A DNA stretch of 38,380 nt from Candidatus Peribacteraceae bacterium (GTDB lineage: Bacteria; Patescibacteriota; Gracilibacteria; Peribacterales; Peribacteraceae). Every line of letters begins with the position of its first letter. Position 1 is the stretch's first letter. A program made the position numbers and the translations under genes. The notes beneath the pieces are model-generated. The model was not told where the DNA came from. It made no database searches and was given only the letters and a program-made list of their open reading frames with translations. Of the stretch, positions 8,606 through 15,826 are shown piece by piece. The stretch lies in NCBI GenBank assembly GCA_028711445.1, contig JAQTSD010000011.1:1-38380 (forward strand), in the 5' to 3' direction.

Positions 8606-8614
8606 AGTATAGCA
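8606..8614 (-). promoter_or_regulatory. Extended -10-like TGC-TATACT before P5
   Basis: TGC-TATACT ends 8 nt before the P5 ATG at 8597. It supports the short start over the long open frame. It is the edge of the repeat module shared with the P7 upstream region. Confidence 0.5.
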
Positions 8615-8719
8615 AGATTCTTCGTGGTGAGGAGCCCCGCGCTCGTGGTTCGAGACGCACGTCGCTACGCTCCGTGCTCCTCACCATGACGAGCGCGGGG
8701 CGTCTCGAACCATGACATG

Positions 8720-8755
8720 CTAATACACTTCTTTCAGATAGCACTCTTCGCCCAT
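8720..8755 (-). pseudogene. Paralogue 3'-end stub MGEECYLKEVY (copy A)
   Basis: ATG GGC GAA GAG TGC... ending TAG encodes MGEECYLKEVY, the tail of the cysteine-rich family. It is directly joined to the CCCTGAGC...GTCGAATGGG repeat. Either a remnant of a deleted gene or an 11-codon ORF. Confidence 0.65.
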
Positions 8756-8790
8756 TCGACTCACTCCGATCGCTCAGGGTGAAAATTGTT

Positions 8791-8837
8791 TCAGTAGATC
8801 TCTTTCAGATAGCAATTTTCGCAGTACACGATCTCCC
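8791..8837 (-). pseudogene. Paralogue 3'-end stub EIVYCENCYLKEIY
   Basis: The last 14 codons and TGA stop of a P7/P8-like gene, cut off on the left side of the coding strand by unrelated GC-rich DNA. It shows that a further paralogue once lay between P5 and P6. Confidence 0.7.
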
Positions 8838-8922
8838 CCCTTCGTCCCGCAGGCGCGGGACTACGGTGGGCAGGCCGGCCGCTTAAGGTGCACCTGCCGG
8901 CCGTAGCGCCCCATATGAGTGC
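8838..8922. repeat. GC-rich hairpins downstream of P6
   Basis: Contains TCCCGC-AGGC-GCGGGA and a larger imperfect hairpin with CTACGG/CCGTAG and GGCCGGC/GCCGGCC arms. It may stop transcription after P6. No coding potential is seen. Confidence 0.45.
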
Positions 8923-10644
8923 TCAATACACTTCCGCCAGATAACATTGCTCGCAATAAACTATTTCGGGGCGCGAAGGCTGATACGTCGTCTCCATCTC
9001 CTTCCCGCACTTCATGCAGGGGCGGGTCCAGAGGCAACGGGGATTACGCAGCATCATGCGCTGCCGGTGCCGCTCGTCGGGATGGAGGTGTGGAACGGGA
9101 AGGCCGTGAGAGCGATAGAACTCGAGTTCCTTCTTCACGATCCTGAAGGGGCGTCCGGTTATCTCGCAGTGAACAGCCCATTGGAGGACATCATCGGGCA
9201 CCTCGTTGATGCTGGCAGGCAGACTCTGCGCCGGGATAACCTTGGAAACTTGTGCAGCATCATCCGTCTCCTCACGCCAACCAAACCCCCGTGCCCGAGC
9301 CTCCCCGCACGTGAGCGGGAAGTACACTTGCGCCGTCGTCTCGTTATACGCAAACGGAGAGACCCCCGCCGGGAAGAATTCCCCCCATTCGCCCGCTTGC
9401 CCTGTACCGACGCCACTGGGCGTCTGGTACGGGGTCTTTCGCATGTGCTCGATGATCTTGGGCACGAGCTTCTCATACTCCTCCTTCGTGTACTGCTTGT
9501 TCAAGATGCAGTATTTCCCAGGCTTCATACAGACACAGCCACACATGTCCGATCCCGTCTGAATGATGTCGCAATAGAGGAGGTTTCGAGAGCTCCAGGA
9601 TCCGTGCGTGAAGACCGTATTGTAGGAACCGTAGCCGAGGCTCAAGGACTCATATCCGAGTTGTGCATCCGTCGTGTGGCAGACGTCTAAGAGATCCTTG
9701 ATCTGGAATCCCGTGAAGATGTAAGCGCAATCCTCCCCGTACGAAACATCGAAACAATGACGAAGATTGCGCGAATCTTTGAGGTAATCCCCCGTCACGT
9801 TCTCGCAGCTCACCACCTCGCGCGCGCGGTGGATGCTCTGCTGCTTGAGACGGGAAAATTCCTGCAGGATGTCCGCAAGCTTCCCTTGGGCGATACGATC
9901 CAGAATCTCTTTCTTGAGACGTTTATACTCTTCCTGCGGGTACTCTTTGTTTCGGATGTAGTTGCGTTTGTTTCGCAAATTCATGGAAAGCAAACATTCG
10001 GTACAACCCTTGCAATCGAAGAGAAAAGCGCTCGATGAGCAGTTGGTGCAATTCTGGCAGAAGAACGCCGTGTGGCATTTATCGACGTCAACAGCTTCGT
10101 AACAGTAGTGTGATTCGGTGCAGTCGGACGTATCTACGCAACCCACGGACTTGATGACCTGATAGCCATAGAGACAATCCTCGTTGAACTCAGCAGCGAA
10201 GATGAGGTAACAGCTCTTGTTCGACCCGGAGAGATTGATGAAATCCGAATTCTCGTTGTTAATCACATTGAGCGCCAATCTCGGCACCGTGTTCTGCAGC
10301 TCTTTCACCTGAGCGAAAAACGGACGGCTGAAATTCACCTCCCGCCCGAAGTTGACCGGATCATTTTGATCGGACCACCAGCACTCGGTGCAGTAGACGG
10401 GGAACGGACTGCCCGCCGGATACATGGAAATGATGGACTTCTTGCACAGATCACACGTACGCCGGTAGAGGCTGCGCTCATTGCGCCAAAGGAGCCGACG
10501 CTGCTGACGGCAATCGGGGCAGAGCGAGGGCGGCGGGATCTGTTCCTTCTTCCCTGCAAACACCGGCGAGAGCTTCTCAAGGAGGGCGAGGTCGTCTGAG
10601 GTAACCTCGAAACCCGACCGACATTGTGCGCAGATCTTCTGCAT
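8923..10644 (-). CDS. P6: cysteine-rich multi-zinc-ribbon protein
   Basis: 573 residues and 34 cysteines, starting MQKICAQCRSGFEVT at the ATG at 10644. Ribbon 1 has CAQC/CPDC, and ribbon 2 is a full CDLCKK...YCTEC pair as in P1 and P2. Central module 2 has lost most of its ladder (DMCGCVCMKPGKYCILNKQY). A 12-residue insertion (TPYQTPSGVGTG) lies between the EHMRK and GEWGEFFP motifs. Ribbon 3 is reduced (CEITGRPF...HLHPDER). Ribbon 4 is intact and the protein ends YLAEVY. It has its own candidate promoter and lies downstream of the TrmB-like gene on the same strand, separated by 130 nt. Confidence 0.87.
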   Translation of the reverse strand: MQKICAQCRSGFEVTSDDLALLEKLSPVFAGKKEQIPPPSLCPDCRQQRRLLWRNERSLYRRTCDLCKKSIISMYPAGSPFPVYCTECWWSDQNDPVNFGREVNFSRPFFAQVKELQNTVPRLALNVINNENSDFINLSGSNKSCYLIFAAEFNEDCLYGYQVIKSVGCVDTSDCTESHYCYEAVDVDKCHTAFFCQNCTNCSSSAFLFDCKGCTECLLSMNLRNKRNYIRNKEYPQEEYKRLKKEILDRIAQGKLADILQEFSRLKQQSIHRAREVVSCENVTGDYLKDSRNLRHCFDVSYGEDCAYIFTGFQIKDLLDVCHTTDAQLGYESLSLGYGSYNTVFTHGSWSSRNLLYCDIIQTGSDMCGCVCMKPGKYCILNKQYTKEEYEKLVPKIIEHMRKTPYQTPSGVGTGQAGEWGEFFPAGVSPFAYNETTAQVYFPLTCGEARARGFGWREETDDAAQVSKVIPAQSLPASINEVPDDVLQWAVHCEITGRPFRIVKKELEFYRSHGLPVPHLHPDERHRQRMMLRNPRCLWTRPCMKCGKEMETTYQPSRPEIVYCEQCYLAEVY

Positions 10645-10652
10645 GCGCAGCT

Positions 10653-10680
10653 ATTATGCGTACATCTTTTGACTATGCAA
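10653..10680 (-). promoter_or_regulatory. Candidate promoter of P6
   Basis: TTGCAT (10675-10680), 16 nt, CATAAT (10653-10658), then 8 nt to the P6 ATG. The -10 position relative to the ATG is the same as for the TATACT boxes of the other paralogues. Confidence 0.5.
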
Positions 10681-10774
10681 TGAATGCATCACTCGCTGCA
10701 TGTGAATGATGAATCGTGGCTTCCTGTAGCCATCCAACATACAAAAATATTTTCACCGTCCTGCGAACATTTTC

Positions 10775-11572
10775 TCAGGCACCGACTCCCGAATCCCAGA
10801 GCTGTTCGAACTGCTTGCGATGGACATTCACGAGCTCCGGATGACGGATGACCACGACCCGCGGGTTATCTGTGTCGCAAATGAAGTGCGCAACGTAATC
10901 CTTCGTGAAGCCGAGATAGTCCTTCGCCACGGGAATCGAATCGATCAGCCGGGTGGTACGCAATTCCTGCAAGTCCCGCTTCGCGAAGGTTTCCGACTCG
11001 GGAGAGTGCGTATTGAAGACACGACAATACATATTCTTGCTAAAACGTTTATGTCGGAATGCCAGTTCTTCAGGCGCTTCATCAGACATACCCGCAACTT
11101 TCCAATAATTCTGCATGGATCCCATGCAGAGGAACTCGTCAGCGCAGAGATCGGGAAGCTTAAGATACTCCCCACGGAACGCATCCAGTCCTTCGAGAAC
11201 CTCGATGGGTTCTTCCTCGCCGCGTGCGTGTTCCCCGGAGTGAGCATCGATGAACGGCAGGAACCGATCGAGCTTCTGGAGCGCCAGCTGCAGGCGGCGA
11301 ATCCCCCGCTCCTTCGCCCCCAATCGTTGGATGAGGGCTTCGAGTGTGAGCGGCGTATACACGGAGAGCTTCTGATTCACCTTCAGCGCCTGCACCAGCC
11401 CCTGATTCTCCAACCGCTTCATCGTCCGGTACGCGGTCATGAGATGTATGCCGCTCTCTTGGGCAAGCTCCCCGATCGTCGCACGATGGAGCTTGAGCAG
11501 AAGGAGGTACAACGTGATCTCCTCCTCGCGAAGGCCAGCCAGACTCAGGAGTTGCTGAATTTTTCGACGCAT
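10775..11572 (-). CDS. TrmB-like HTH transcriptional regulator
   Basis: 265 residues from the ATG at 11572. The frame extends to 11695, but the extra sequence covers the promoter and is not conserved-looking. Residues about 1-70 form a winged helix of the TrmB type (LREEEITLYLLLL, then IGELAQESGIHLMTAYRTMK, then LENQGLV). A short helical linker follows, then a C-terminal domain about 120-260 (IEVLEGLDAFRGEYL...ECMGSM-like strand, KRFSKNMYCRVF) similar to the effector-binding part of such regulators. It is divergent from livG (121 nt apart) and lies upstream of P6 on the same strand, so it may control the transporter, P6 or both. The effector is unknown. Confidence 0.75.
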   Translation of the reverse strand: MRRKIQQLLSLAGLREEEITLYLLLLKLHRATIGELAQESGIHLMTAYRTMKRLENQGLVQALKVNQKLSVYTPLTLEALIQRLGAKERGIRRLQLALQKLDRFLPFIDAHSGEHARGEEEPIEVLEGLDAFRGEYLKLPDLCADEFLCMGSMQNYWKVAGMSDEAPEELAFRHKRFSKNMYCRVFNTHSPESETFAKRDLQELRTTRLIDSIPVAKDYLGFTKDYVAHFICDTDNPRVVVIRHPELVNVHRKQFEQLWDSGVGA

Positions 11573-11579
11573 CGCAGAC

Positions 11580-11607
11580 AGTATAGAGTAGGAAAAAAGA
11601 ATGTAAA
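11580..11607 (-). promoter_or_regulatory. Candidate promoter of the TrmB-like gene
   Basis: TTTACA (11602-11607), 16 nt, TATACT (11580-11585), then 7 nt to the ATG at 11572, again a leaderless layout. A perfect TTGACA also lies at 11615-11620 but at poor spacing for this -10. Confidence 0.5.
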
Positions 11608-11693
11608 GAATATTTGTCAACCAGTACCCCGCGGCCTCTCTTCGGAGAGTCCACAACTGGATACGAAGAAGGGAATGCGGAATACTGGACGTC

Positions 11694-12437
11694 ATGACTG
11701 CCGAGCCTCTCCTCTCCGTTTCGCATCTCTCGCTGCGGATTCAAGATCACACGATCCTCAAGGATATTTCATTGGAAGTGCAAGCCGGGGAAGTCGTTGG
11801 GCTCATCGGACCGAACGGCTCGGGGAAGACCACACTCTTCAACGTGCTCTCCGGATTTCTGAAGCCGACGAAGGGAACCGTATGCCTCTGTGGAGAAGAT
11901 ATCACGCACCTCTCCGCGCCACTCCGGGCTCGCAAGGGAATCGGCCGGGTCTTTCAGGATTTCGGCATCTTCCGTGACATGACCCTCCTCGAAAACATCC
12001 TTGTCGCCTTCGAGTCGCTCACGACGGATGAACGACGGAAGATCGGGGATCTGCGCTCCGCCACGCAGGAAACACTCGCGATGGTTCAGCTCCAGCACTT
12101 CGCGAAGAAGAAGGCGGGGTCGCTCTCCGGCGGACAGATGCGTCTCCTTGAAATCGCGCGGACTTTCAAAGGCAACAAGAGTCTCCTCCTTCTCGATGAG
12201 CCAACGGCCGGCGTCTCCCCCAAGATGACACATCAGATCGCCGACCTCATTCGCTCCCTCAGGCGAGAAGGTAGAACAGTGCTCATTATCGAACATGACC
12301 TCCCTTTCATCGCGAAGATCTGCGACCGCATCATCGTTCTCGACGTCGGAGAGGTGGCGCTGGAAGGGTCGCCGTCGGAAGTGCAATCTTCCAAGAAGCT
12401 CAAAGAGATCTACTTCGGCGCGGATCCGACCACGTAG
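11694..12437 (+). CDS. livG: ABC transporter ATP-binding protein, LivG type
   Basis: 247 residues. Walker A GPNGSGKT (39-46), Q-loop glutamine at 88 (VFQDF), signature LSGGQ (144-148), Walker B LLLLDEP (164-170) and H-loop His201 are all present. The short branched-chain-type features (GIGRVFQDFGIFRDMTLLENI and the HDLPFIAKICDRIIVLD region) place it with LivG rather than LivF. It should energise import through LivH/LivM at the inner face of the membrane. In typical systems a second ATPase, LivF, forms the heterodimer; none is in this window, so LivG may work as a homodimer. A 332-nt spacer with a repeat element separates it from livK. Confidence 0.85.
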   Translation: MTAEPLLSVSHLSLRIQDHTILKDISLEVQAGEVVGLIGPNGSGKTTLFNVLSGFLKPTKGTVCLCGEDITHLSAPLRARKGIGRVFQDFGIFRDMTLLENILVAFESLTTDERRKIGDLRSATQETLAMVQLQHFAKKKAGSLSGGQMRLLEIARTFKGNKSLLLLDEPTAGVSPKMTHQIADLIRSLRREGRTVLIIEHDLPFIAKICDRIIVLDVGEVALEGSPSEVQSSKKLKEIYFGADPTT

Positions 12438-12482
12438 GTTCGCAGAAATATCACCTGTATGAGTACGCTATTTGAGCGGGCT

Positions 12483-12690
12483 GGCGCGCCACGGGCGGTG
12501 AAGGAGAAGGCCCTGCTGTCCTGCGCATGTGGGACGCCGACGAGTCGACCTCGAATCCTTAGGAGGGGTCGACGAGGAGGCACAGGGCCGGGCGGAGGAG
12601 CGGAGGCATCGCCGGCGTTTTGCCCGCCCGAACGTACCGACGTTCGGTACGGGCGGGGCACCACCTTTGTCGCCGGACAAAGGTGGCAAT
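12483..12690. repeat. Structured ~210-bp repeat, copy 1 (between livG and livK)
   Basis: Fills most of the 332-nt gap between livG and livK. Matches 25548-25770. Near-identical core from CGGAGGCATCGCC onwards includes CCCGCCC...GGGCGGG with an inner GAACGT-ACCG-ACGTTC hairpin, and a perfect 11-bp hairpin CCACCTTTGTC-GCCG-GACAAAGGTGG (12661-12686). The left half varies but keeps complementary arms. Could be a mobile palindromic element or an RNA. Confidence 0.7.
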
Positions 12691-12713
12691 GAGACAAATA
12701 CACCACGAAGAAC

Positions 12714-12742
12714 TTGTCAATCCATCGGTATTGCAGCACAAT
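12714..12742 (+). promoter_or_regulatory. Candidate promoter of livK
   Basis: TTGTCA (12714-12719), 17 nt, CACAAT (12737-12742), 27 nt before the livK ATG. It would allow the livKHM part to be expressed apart from livG. Confidence 0.4.
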
Positions 12743-12769
12743 CACCCATGAATTTTCCCTCGAATACCT

Positions 12770-13882
12770 ATGAAACGCCTTCTCACGCTCTCCCTGCTCA
12801 CACTCTTTCTCGCAGCCTGCAAAGGGACCACGACGACGGAGCCCATCAAGGTCGGCTTCATCGGTCCCTTGACCGGTGAAGTCTCCGCGCTCGGTAAAGA
12901 CATCCTGCATGGAGCACAAATCAAGTTGGATGAAATCAATGCCACCGGCGGGATCTCCGGACAGCAAGTTGTCCTCATTGCCGAAGACGGCCGCTGCAAC
13001 GCAACCGATGCGGCAAGTGCGGCGCAGAAACTCGTGCAAGTGGACAAGGTGGTCGCCATCCATGGAGGAGAGTGCAGCGCCGAGACGATTGCAGCAGCGC
13101 CGATCGCGGAAGCAGCCAAAGTGGTGATGCTCTCTCCCTCCTCGAGCAGTCCGGACGTGACGAAGGCCGGTGATTTCATTTTCCGCGACTATCCGAGTGA
13201 TGCTCTCAAGACCCAAGCCATGGCCAAGTATTTTAGCAATAAGGAACTGACGAAAGTCGCCATCATTGCAGAGAATTCCGACTTCACAGTTGGCTTTCGC
13301 GATTCCCTGAAGAAAGATCTCCCGGAAGGCGCGCTTGTCTTCAATGAGACAGTGGATCCGGGGACCAAGGATTTCCGTACGCTCCTGACCCGCCTCAAAG
13401 GAGCCGACATTGACGTGCTCGTCGACGACCTCAATTCCCCGGCGAACATCGCTCTCCTTCTGCAGCAATTCCGCGAACAGGGCTTCAAGCAGCTTGTCAT
13501 CAGTCACGACTTGGGGGACAGTCTCGAGATCCCCAAGCTCATCGGCAAGGCAAGCGAAGGATTCCAAGTCATCAACGTCCCGACTCTGGACCCCTCCGGG
13601 GATTTCGGGGAGAAGTTCATCGGAAAATACGGCGAACCACAGGCCAATCTGGCTTGGGGCGGCTACGGTTATGACGTGATGGGCATCCTCTTACAGGCAA
13701 TCTCCTCCGCCGGAACGGATGGCACAGCGATTCGCGATTACCTCTACCAGATGTCATCGTATGACGGTGTAATTGCAAAGGTCTCCTTCGATGAGAATGG
13801 AGACATTCGGGGAATCCCCTACGTGCTTCGCGAAGTGAAGGACGGGATATTCGTCAATGTATCGGACATTACGGTAAACTGA
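12770..13882 (+). CDS. livK: LivK-like substrate-binding lipoprotein
   Basis: 370 residues. The N-terminus MKRLLTLSLLTLFLAAC is a lipoprotein signal with the lipid-anchored cysteine at 17. The mature part is a periplasmic-binding fold of the branched-chain amino-acid family (Peripla_BP_6): KVGFIGPLTGEVSALGKDIL, INATGGISGQQV, then VVAIHGGECSAETIAAAPI and the second-lobe signatures DFRTLLTRLKGADIDVL and AWGGYGYDVM. It would capture a small amino acid or related compound outside the cell and deliver it to LivH/LivM. Substrate cannot be read from the sequence. It is followed after 7 nt by livH. Confidence 0.85.
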   Translation: MKRLLTLSLLTLFLAACKGTTTTEPIKVGFIGPLTGEVSALGKDILHGAQIKLDEINATGGISGQQVVLIAEDGRCNATDAASAAQKLVQVDKVVAIHGGECSAETIAAAPIAEAAKVVMLSPSSSSPDVTKAGDFIFRDYPSDALKTQAMAKYFSNKELTKVAIIAENSDFTVGFRDSLKKDLPEGALVFNETVDPGTKDFRTLLTRLKGADIDVLVDDLNSPANIALLLQQFREQGFKQLVISHDLGDSLEIPKLIGKASEGFQVINVPTLDPSGDFGEKFIGKYGEPQANLAWGGYGYDVMGILLQAISSAGTDGTAIRDYLYQMSSYDGVIAKVSFDENGDIRGIPYVLREVKDGIFVNVSDITVN

Positions 13883-13889
13883 AGGCAGT

Positions 13890-14768
13890 ATGCAGCTCTT
13901 CAGTAACGGTCTCATTGCCGGTTCTCTCGCGGCACTGATCGCAGGAGGACTGGCTCTCGTCTACGGCACGCTCGGTGTTTTCAATCTTGCGCTCGGCCAG
14001 ATGGTCCTCGCAGGGGGGTACGCGACGTGGTGGCTCCACCAGAACGTCGGTCTTTCACTGCCGATAAGCATCGTGGGGGGGATTGCGATCGGGGCGGCAA
14101 TCTCGTGGATGACGTTTGAGATCTTCATTCGGCCTTTTTATAAACGTCATCGTTTCCTCCCTCTCGTCACCACCATCAGTCTCAGCATGATCCTCGATGC
14201 ACTCATCCTGCTCCTGTTTGAAGAGCGCCCGAGGAGCATCCTCGCGAGCATGAAGGACATGCGAATAATTCTCGGTGCAAGTATTAGTACGGAGCAAATC
14301 ATGTTGATTCTCATTACATGCCTCCTCCTCGCCTTCTTCGCTTTCATCCTTCATTGCACTGCATTCGGCAGAAAGCTCAGAGCTGTCGTGCAGAATGATT
14401 TTGCAGCCATGAGTCTGGGCATCCCCGTAGGCACTCTCCATCGACTCATCTTCATCGGAAGCGGTGTCCTTGCGGCTTGTGCAGGCATTTTCATCGGCAT
14501 CGACCAGAATCTTTCCCCCCTTCTCGCCTTCCCGCTGACCATCAAGGCCTACGCCGCGGTGATCGCGGGCGGGAAGGGCAACTTCTGGGGCGCGGTGACC
14601 TGTGCCTATATCATCGCATTTCTCGAACAGCTGGTTGTAGGTATTCGCTGGTTCGGCCTCTTCTACATCCCAGCAGGCTATCAGGATACGGTTGCGCTCG
14701 TTTTCATCATTCTCTTTCTTCTCTTCAAGCCCGCCGGATTGTTCGGCTCGCAAACCCGTACCGCTTAA
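13890..14768 (+). CDS. livH: LivH-like ABC transporter permease
   Basis: 292 residues, strongly hydrophobic with about eight predicted membrane spans. The N-terminus NGLIAGSLAALIAGGLALVY and the early FNLALGQMVLAGGYATWWL segment match the LivH permease family. The cytoplasmic coupling region is around residues 160-185 (KLRAVVQNDFAAMSLGIPVG, with the family's alanine/glycine-rich loop). The C-terminal part (AYAAVIAGGKGNFWGAVTCA) is also typical. It forms the membrane channel with LivM. A purine-rich GAAGG just before the ATG could serve as a ribosome-binding site, which is rare in this window. Confidence 0.85.
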   Translation: MQLFSNGLIAGSLAALIAGGLALVYGTLGVFNLALGQMVLAGGYATWWLHQNVGLSLPISIVGGIAIGAAISWMTFEIFIRPFYKRHRFLPLVTTISLSMILDALILLLFEERPRSILASMKDMRIILGASISTEQIMLILITCLLLAFFAFILHCTAFGRKLRAVVQNDFAAMSLGIPVGTLHRLIFIGSGVLAACAGIFIGIDQNLSPLLAFPLTIKAYAAVIAGGKGNFWGAVTCAYIIAFLEQLVVGIRWFGLFYIPAGYQDTVALVFIILFLLFKPAGLFGSQTRTA

Positions 14769-14774
14769 TGCTCC

Positions 14775-15632
14775 ATGAATTACTTCCTGCACATTTTCAT
14801 CATCTCCTGCATCTATATTCCGCCGATACTGGGGTTCAACCTCGTCTTCGGCAGAGGAAAACTTCTTCACTTCGGTCAGACGGCGTTGGGACTCGCAGGT
14901 GCGTATGGCATCTGGGCATCGTTCATGCTCTTCCATTTCCCCTTCCTCTTGAGCCTTCTCATCGGCGCTGCGTGTGCTCTGTGTATGGCCCTCGTCCTCA
15001 CCTGGCTTTCGCTTCGATTGGATAACGACGGTCTCGGCGTGATGTCCATCGCTTTGCACCTTGCCATTCTTGCCGTCGTGTTGAATTCGGATCGTTTCAC
15101 GCGCGGAGCACTGGGGATTCCCGGTATCCCCCGTCCGCTGCTGCTGCAAAGCTTGCCAGCCTATGCGCTCCTCTGCGCAATGATCGCTGTGTGTTGGATC
15201 ATCTTCATGTTGATCATCGAACGCGGAAAACTCCGCCGAAATCTTCAAGCGCTCGCAGAGAATCATTGGCATGCGGAGGCGATAGGCGTAAATCGCCGCT
15301 GGGTTTACACGATTGCATTTCTGATTTCCGCGCTCGGAGCGCTCACTGCGAATGTCATCTTCGTTCCATACATGGCACTCTTGAGCCCCAGTGATTACGG
15401 TTTCCCCGCTATGATCCTCAATGTCATGATGGTGGTAGCCGGGGGGCCCGGACGCGTGTGGGGAGTCGTCTGTGCGATATTCCTTCTGATGGGTTTGCAC
15501 GAGGGATTGCGCTTCCTCTCGCTCCCAGCGGAAATGCTTGGCCCGACACGCCTGCTCCTCTTCGGCACAATTCTTTTCATTGCCGTTTACTTCCGGCGAG
15601 AAACGCTCTTCCCTCCGGAAAGGAAGGTGTGA
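14775..15632 (+). CDS. livM: LivM-like ABC transporter permease
   Basis: 285 residues with about eight to nine membrane segments. The family motifs LGFNLVFGRGKLLHFGQTAL near residue 20-40 and LGVMSIALHLAILAVVLNSD near 90-110 are visible. A cytoplasmic coupling loop occurs around 155-180 (KLRRNLQALAENHWHAEAIG), followed by the ANVIFVPYMALLSP and GGPGRVWGVVCA segments. The gene follows livH after 6 nt. It is the last gene of the transporter cluster and ends convergent with P7 across an inverted-repeat region. The usual livF, which often follows livM, is absent. Confidence 0.85.
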   Translation: MNYFLHIFIISCIYIPPILGFNLVFGRGKLLHFGQTALGLAGAYGIWASFMLFHFPFLLSLLIGAACALCMALVLTWLSLRLDNDGLGVMSIALHLAILAVVLNSDRFTRGALGIPGIPRPLLLQSLPAYALLCAMIAVCWIIFMLIIERGKLRRNLQALAENHWHAEAIGVNRRWVYTIAFLISALGALTANVIFVPYMALLSPSDYGFPAMILNVMMVVAGGPGRVWGVVCAIFLLMGLHEGLRFLSLPAEMLGPTRLLLFGTILFIAVYFRRETLFPPERKV

Positions 15633-15655
15633 AATTACATAAAATGTTAAAGGCA

Positions 15656-15735
15656 TGTCACCCTGAGCCTGTCGAAGGGTCTCTGTGCTACAAATGGTCT
15701 AGTCTTCGACCAGCTCAGACTGACACATTTGTGGC
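15656..15735. repeat. Crossing inverted repeat between livM and P7
   Basis: Arms x (15656-15677, TGTCACCCTGAGCCTGTCGA...) and x' (15703-15724) pair imperfectly. Arms y (15687-15696) and y' (15726-15735) pair with one mismatch. The order is x, y, x', y'. It lies between convergent genes and may end transcription from both sides. Confidence 0.6.
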
Positions 15736-15755
15736 TTTGAAAGTGCAATGCTGTA

Positions 15756-15791
15756 TCAGTACACCTCTTTCAGATAGCACTCCTCGCCCAT
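15756..15791 (-). pseudogene. Paralogue 3'-end stub MGEECYLKEVY (copy C)
   Basis: 36 nt encoding MGEECYLKEVY and TGA, 71 nt downstream of the P7 stop with the same spacing as in copies A and B. No minus-strand gene follows before livM. Confidence 0.65.
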
Positions 15792-15826
15792 TCGACTCGC
15801 TCCGCTTGCTCAGGGTGAAAATTGCT

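Larger units (their letters stand above)
8606..8837. repeat. 232-bp intergenic module, copy 1 (between P5 and P6)
   Basis: Nearly identical, with constant offset and no gaps, to 17530-17761. It holds the TATACT box, a crossing inverted repeat (A 8626-8635, B 8635-8646, C 8647-8658, then A' 8676-8685, B' 8689-8700, C' 8700-8711), a stub of 11 codons, a CCCTGAGC...GTCGAATGGG repeat and a second paralogue tail. Confidence 0.8.

Noticed and set aside
8598-8744. 49-codon N-terminal extension of P5
   Set aside because: The extension is translated from the duplicated intergenic repeat and would cover the TATACT box; no other paralogue has it.
12410-13567. 385-codon open frame on the minus strand
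   Set aside because: Antisense of livK that also runs through the repeat element; no recognisable motifs.
14055-15656. 533-codon open frame on the minus strand
   Set aside because: Antisense of livH and livM. Its product is very rich in Glu, Asp and His, as expected for the complement of hydrophobic membrane-protein codons.
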